Source: Euryarchaeota archaeon UBA346
GTDB lineage: Archaea; Thermoplasmatota; E2; DHVEG-1
DNA length: 7,351 nt
NCBI GenBank assembly: GCA_002496355.1
Contig: DAJP01000110.1
Coordinates: 4,714 to 12,064, forward strand
Direction of reading: 5' to 3'
A program made the translations under genes and the position numbers. The notes beneath the pieces are model-generated. The model worked only from the letters and a program-made list of their open reading frames with translations, was not told where the DNA came from and did no database searches. This document shows, one piece after another, positions 6,041 to 7,351 of this stretch (its first letter is position 1; every line of letters starts with the position of its first letter).

Positions 6041-6082
6041 TCTTTTTTTCCTGTTATTTTTCTGAGAAACAGGTGTTTTTTC
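6041..6082 (+). terminator. T-rich terminator with short hairpin after the DsrE-like gene
   Basis: About 30 nt after the TAA lie a T7 tract (6043-6049) and a 6-bp stem, CCTGTT (6050-6055) with AACAGG (6068-6073), which encloses another T run. The sequence TGTTTTTT follows (6074-6081). Repeated T tracts fit archaeal termination; the hairpin may be incidental. Confidence 0.55.
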
Positions 6083-6094
6083 CTCCAATCCGTT

Positions 6095-6113
6095 TAAAAA
6101 GAATATTTATATA
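6095..6113 (+). promoter_or_regulatory. Strong archaeal core promoter (BRE and TATA box)
   Basis: TTTATATA (6106-6113) matches the archaeal TATA consensus, and a purine-rich AAAAAGAA (6096-6103) lies just before it as a candidate TFB-recognition element. Initiation about 25 nt downstream would fall within a few bases of the ATG at 6141, where no Shine-Dalgarno sequence exists. This indicates a leaderless or near-leaderless mRNA. It is the clearest promoter in the window and the best evidence that the DNA is archaeal. Confidence 0.75.
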
Positions 6114-6140
6114 AATAAATGATAATACTAATATATCTCT

Positions 6141-7351
6141 ATGGTATCGACACGTCAGCAGGAATTTCTAAGAGTAACAGTCATGGTACTACTCCTCTGT
6201 TCTGTTGCAGTACCTGCGATATCAGCTCAGGAGTATCTTGAAACGACAATCGATACTCTTGCGTACAAACAAGAAATCACTATTCCTTTTGATACGAGTA
6301 ATGCGACTGCGAAATACCAGCCGATCGATTTGAGAATCTCATTCGAGAACCCTTGCTGGGGGACGAATGAGACAATCCACTCAGTCCGTGTTGGTATGGA
6401 CGACGGGTCCGGACTACAGGAGATCGAATCACAGGTCTATGACATTGAACATTCGGATGACACCCATATCAAAACCTGCAGCCTTGTATTCTTAATCCCC
6501 GGGGAAGCGACGGGAAAGGAAAAATATTTTTTCCTGTATGATTCAAAGGAAACAGAATCAGCAAAATATCCACAGCGCGTGATAGTAGAAGATACCCATT
6601 ATTTTTATGAACCAATCCCCGGTCAGAAGATTGATTTTGATTATTATGGCATCAAGCAGGAGGGATTTGTCATCTATGCGGTGATACAGAAAGGCCAGCT
6701 GCTTGGCAATCCCATTGCTCTTTCTGCCATCAAATTTAAACCAAATTCTACCGCTGTTGAAACATATAATTTGGATCAGGTAGGATTTTTTGATTTCCGC
6801 TATGGTGTACCTGGTGAACCTGATTATGTTGGCACCGCGTGGTCCACAGAGATCACAAAAACATTACTCGTACAGGGAAATCTGATGGTCCGTGTACGGT
6901 TGGAATGCACCGCCCCACGCGGCGACATTCAATCAGATAACATTTATACCTATTACTATAGCCCGACGAATGCAAAAAGAATACTGGTTGACTGTCATCA
7001 TGAAATTTTGAAATCTATCACTATTGATGATCCGTCAGTGTTGGATGGTGATTTAGGGGGCATCACTTCCATTAAATCCCGGAGTGCATCGATAGAGAAA
7101 ATGAACGTTGGAGAAATATTACCCACGGTGTACATCTTCACGGAAGAGAGCACAGTCCAAGAGTTTTCCGTGCCTCAGAACCCAGATAGCACGGAACGAG
7201 AACTCGTGCTTTCTACTGAGGACGACGTGGAACTGGGTTCGAAGGCATGGATCTGTCTTGGTGATGCAAGCTCAGGGAAAGTCCATGGGATAATTTTTAA
7301 TTCGAACACAGGAATTACTGAGGGACCAGATGATGGTGTTCAGATCAAAGT
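6141..7351 (+). CDS. Large exported all-beta protein, function unknown, 3'-truncated by window end
   Basis: The frame stays open from the ATG at 6141 to the last base, giving 403 residues with no stop. A signal peptide is clear: hydrophobic core about 11-28 (VTVMVLLLCSVAVPAISA), likely cleaved before Q30. The rest has no membrane segment and alternates short hydrophobic and polar stretches, as in beta-sandwich extracellular proteins. It is rich in Asp, Glu and Tyr, with several N-glycosylation sites (N54, N76, N202). Regions worth naming are FFLYDSKETES (130-140), EDTHYFYEPIPGQKIDFDYYG (150-170) and GSKAWICLGDASSGKVHGIIF (366-386). Five mature cysteines are visible (72, 113, 256, 285, 372). 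I recognise no catalytic motif or named domain. Context adds only that it has its own strong promoter after a terminator, so it is independent of the arsS operon. A cell-surface or S-layer-associated role is possible; the missing C-terminus would show whether an anchor exists. Confidence 0.8.
   Translation, partial: MVSTRQQEFLRVTVMVLLLCSVAVPAISAQEYLETTIDTLAYKQEITIPFDTSNATAKYQPIDLRISFENPCWGTNETIHSVRVGMDDGSGLQEIESQVYDIEHSDDTHIKTCSLVFLIPGEATGKEKYFFLYDSKETESAKYPQRVIVEDTHYFYEPIPGQKIDFDYYGIKQEGFVIYAVIQKGQLLGNPIALSAIKFKPNSTAVETYNLDQVGFFDFRYGVPGEPDYVGTAWSTEITKTLLVQGNLMVRVRLECTAPRGDIQSDNIYTYYYSPTNAKRILVDCHHEILKSITIDDPSVLDGDLGGITSIKSRSASIEKMNVGEILPTVYIFTEESTVQEFSVPQNPDSTERELVLSTEDDVELGSKAWICLGDASSGKVHGIIFNSNTGITEGPDDGVQIK

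Noticed and set aside
7108..7293. A 61-codon + strand open frame near the right end
   Set aside because: It lies in another frame inside the large exported protein gene, which stays open over the whole stretch.
1..7351. Search for CRISPR arrays, tRNA or rRNA genes, insertion sequences and phage genes
   Set aside because: No spaced direct repeats, cloverleaf-like segments, transposase motifs or terminal inverted repeats were seen. Nearly all bases are accounted for by coding genes, and the gaps are 130 nt or less.

Overview
The window most likely comes from an archaeon, probably an uncultured relative of the Thermoplasmata or another euryarchaeote. Three things point there. A textbook archaeal TATA box (TTTATATA, 6106-6113) sits about 30 nt before a start codon with no Shine-Dalgarno sequence. 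An Asn-X-Ser/Thr-rich exported beta-helix protein is present. Termination signals look like oligo-T tracts. Other genes have good Shine-Dalgarno sites (AAAGGAG, AGGAG, GAGGT). The phylum is an inference; no rRNA or single-copy marker gene is present.

Left and centre (2-4667, all + strand): a cluster of the 'radical SAM/selenodomain' type, now usually annotated as arsenosugar biosynthesis. It begins with a 5'-truncated family-2 glycosyltransferase (TIGR04283 type). After about 100 nt containing a possible promoter and an inverted repeat comes a tightly packed run of five genes: the radical SAM enzyme ArsS, a TVP38/TMEM64 membrane protein, a ferredoxin-CCG iron-sulfur oxidoreductase resembling HdrD/GlpC, a second nucleotidyl/glycosyl-transferase-like protein (TIGR04282/DUF2064 type), and an unrecognised four-helix membrane protein. 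Spacings of 30 nt or less, a 1-nt stop/start overlap and a roughly 50-nt overlap suggest one operon.

Right (4692-7351): a minus-strand gene for a small exported NosD-like beta-helix protein converges on the operon. Divergent from it, across about 100 nt, is a stand-alone DsrE-like protein that matches the C-terminal half of the selenium-metabolism protein YedF. A T-rich terminator region follows, then a strongly promoted gene for a large exported all-beta protein of unknown function that runs off the window end.

How the genes may work together: by family knowledge, ArsS acts on a SAM-derived or arsenical substrate and the two transferases add or activate sugar groups. The Fe-S protein could supply electrons, and the two membrane proteins could handle transport or membrane anchoring. 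The nearby YedF-type domain leaves open a selenium or sulfur role instead of, or alongside, an arsenic one. No arsenite methyltransferase (ArsM) lies in the window, so the arsenosugar assignment rests on homology and clustering only.
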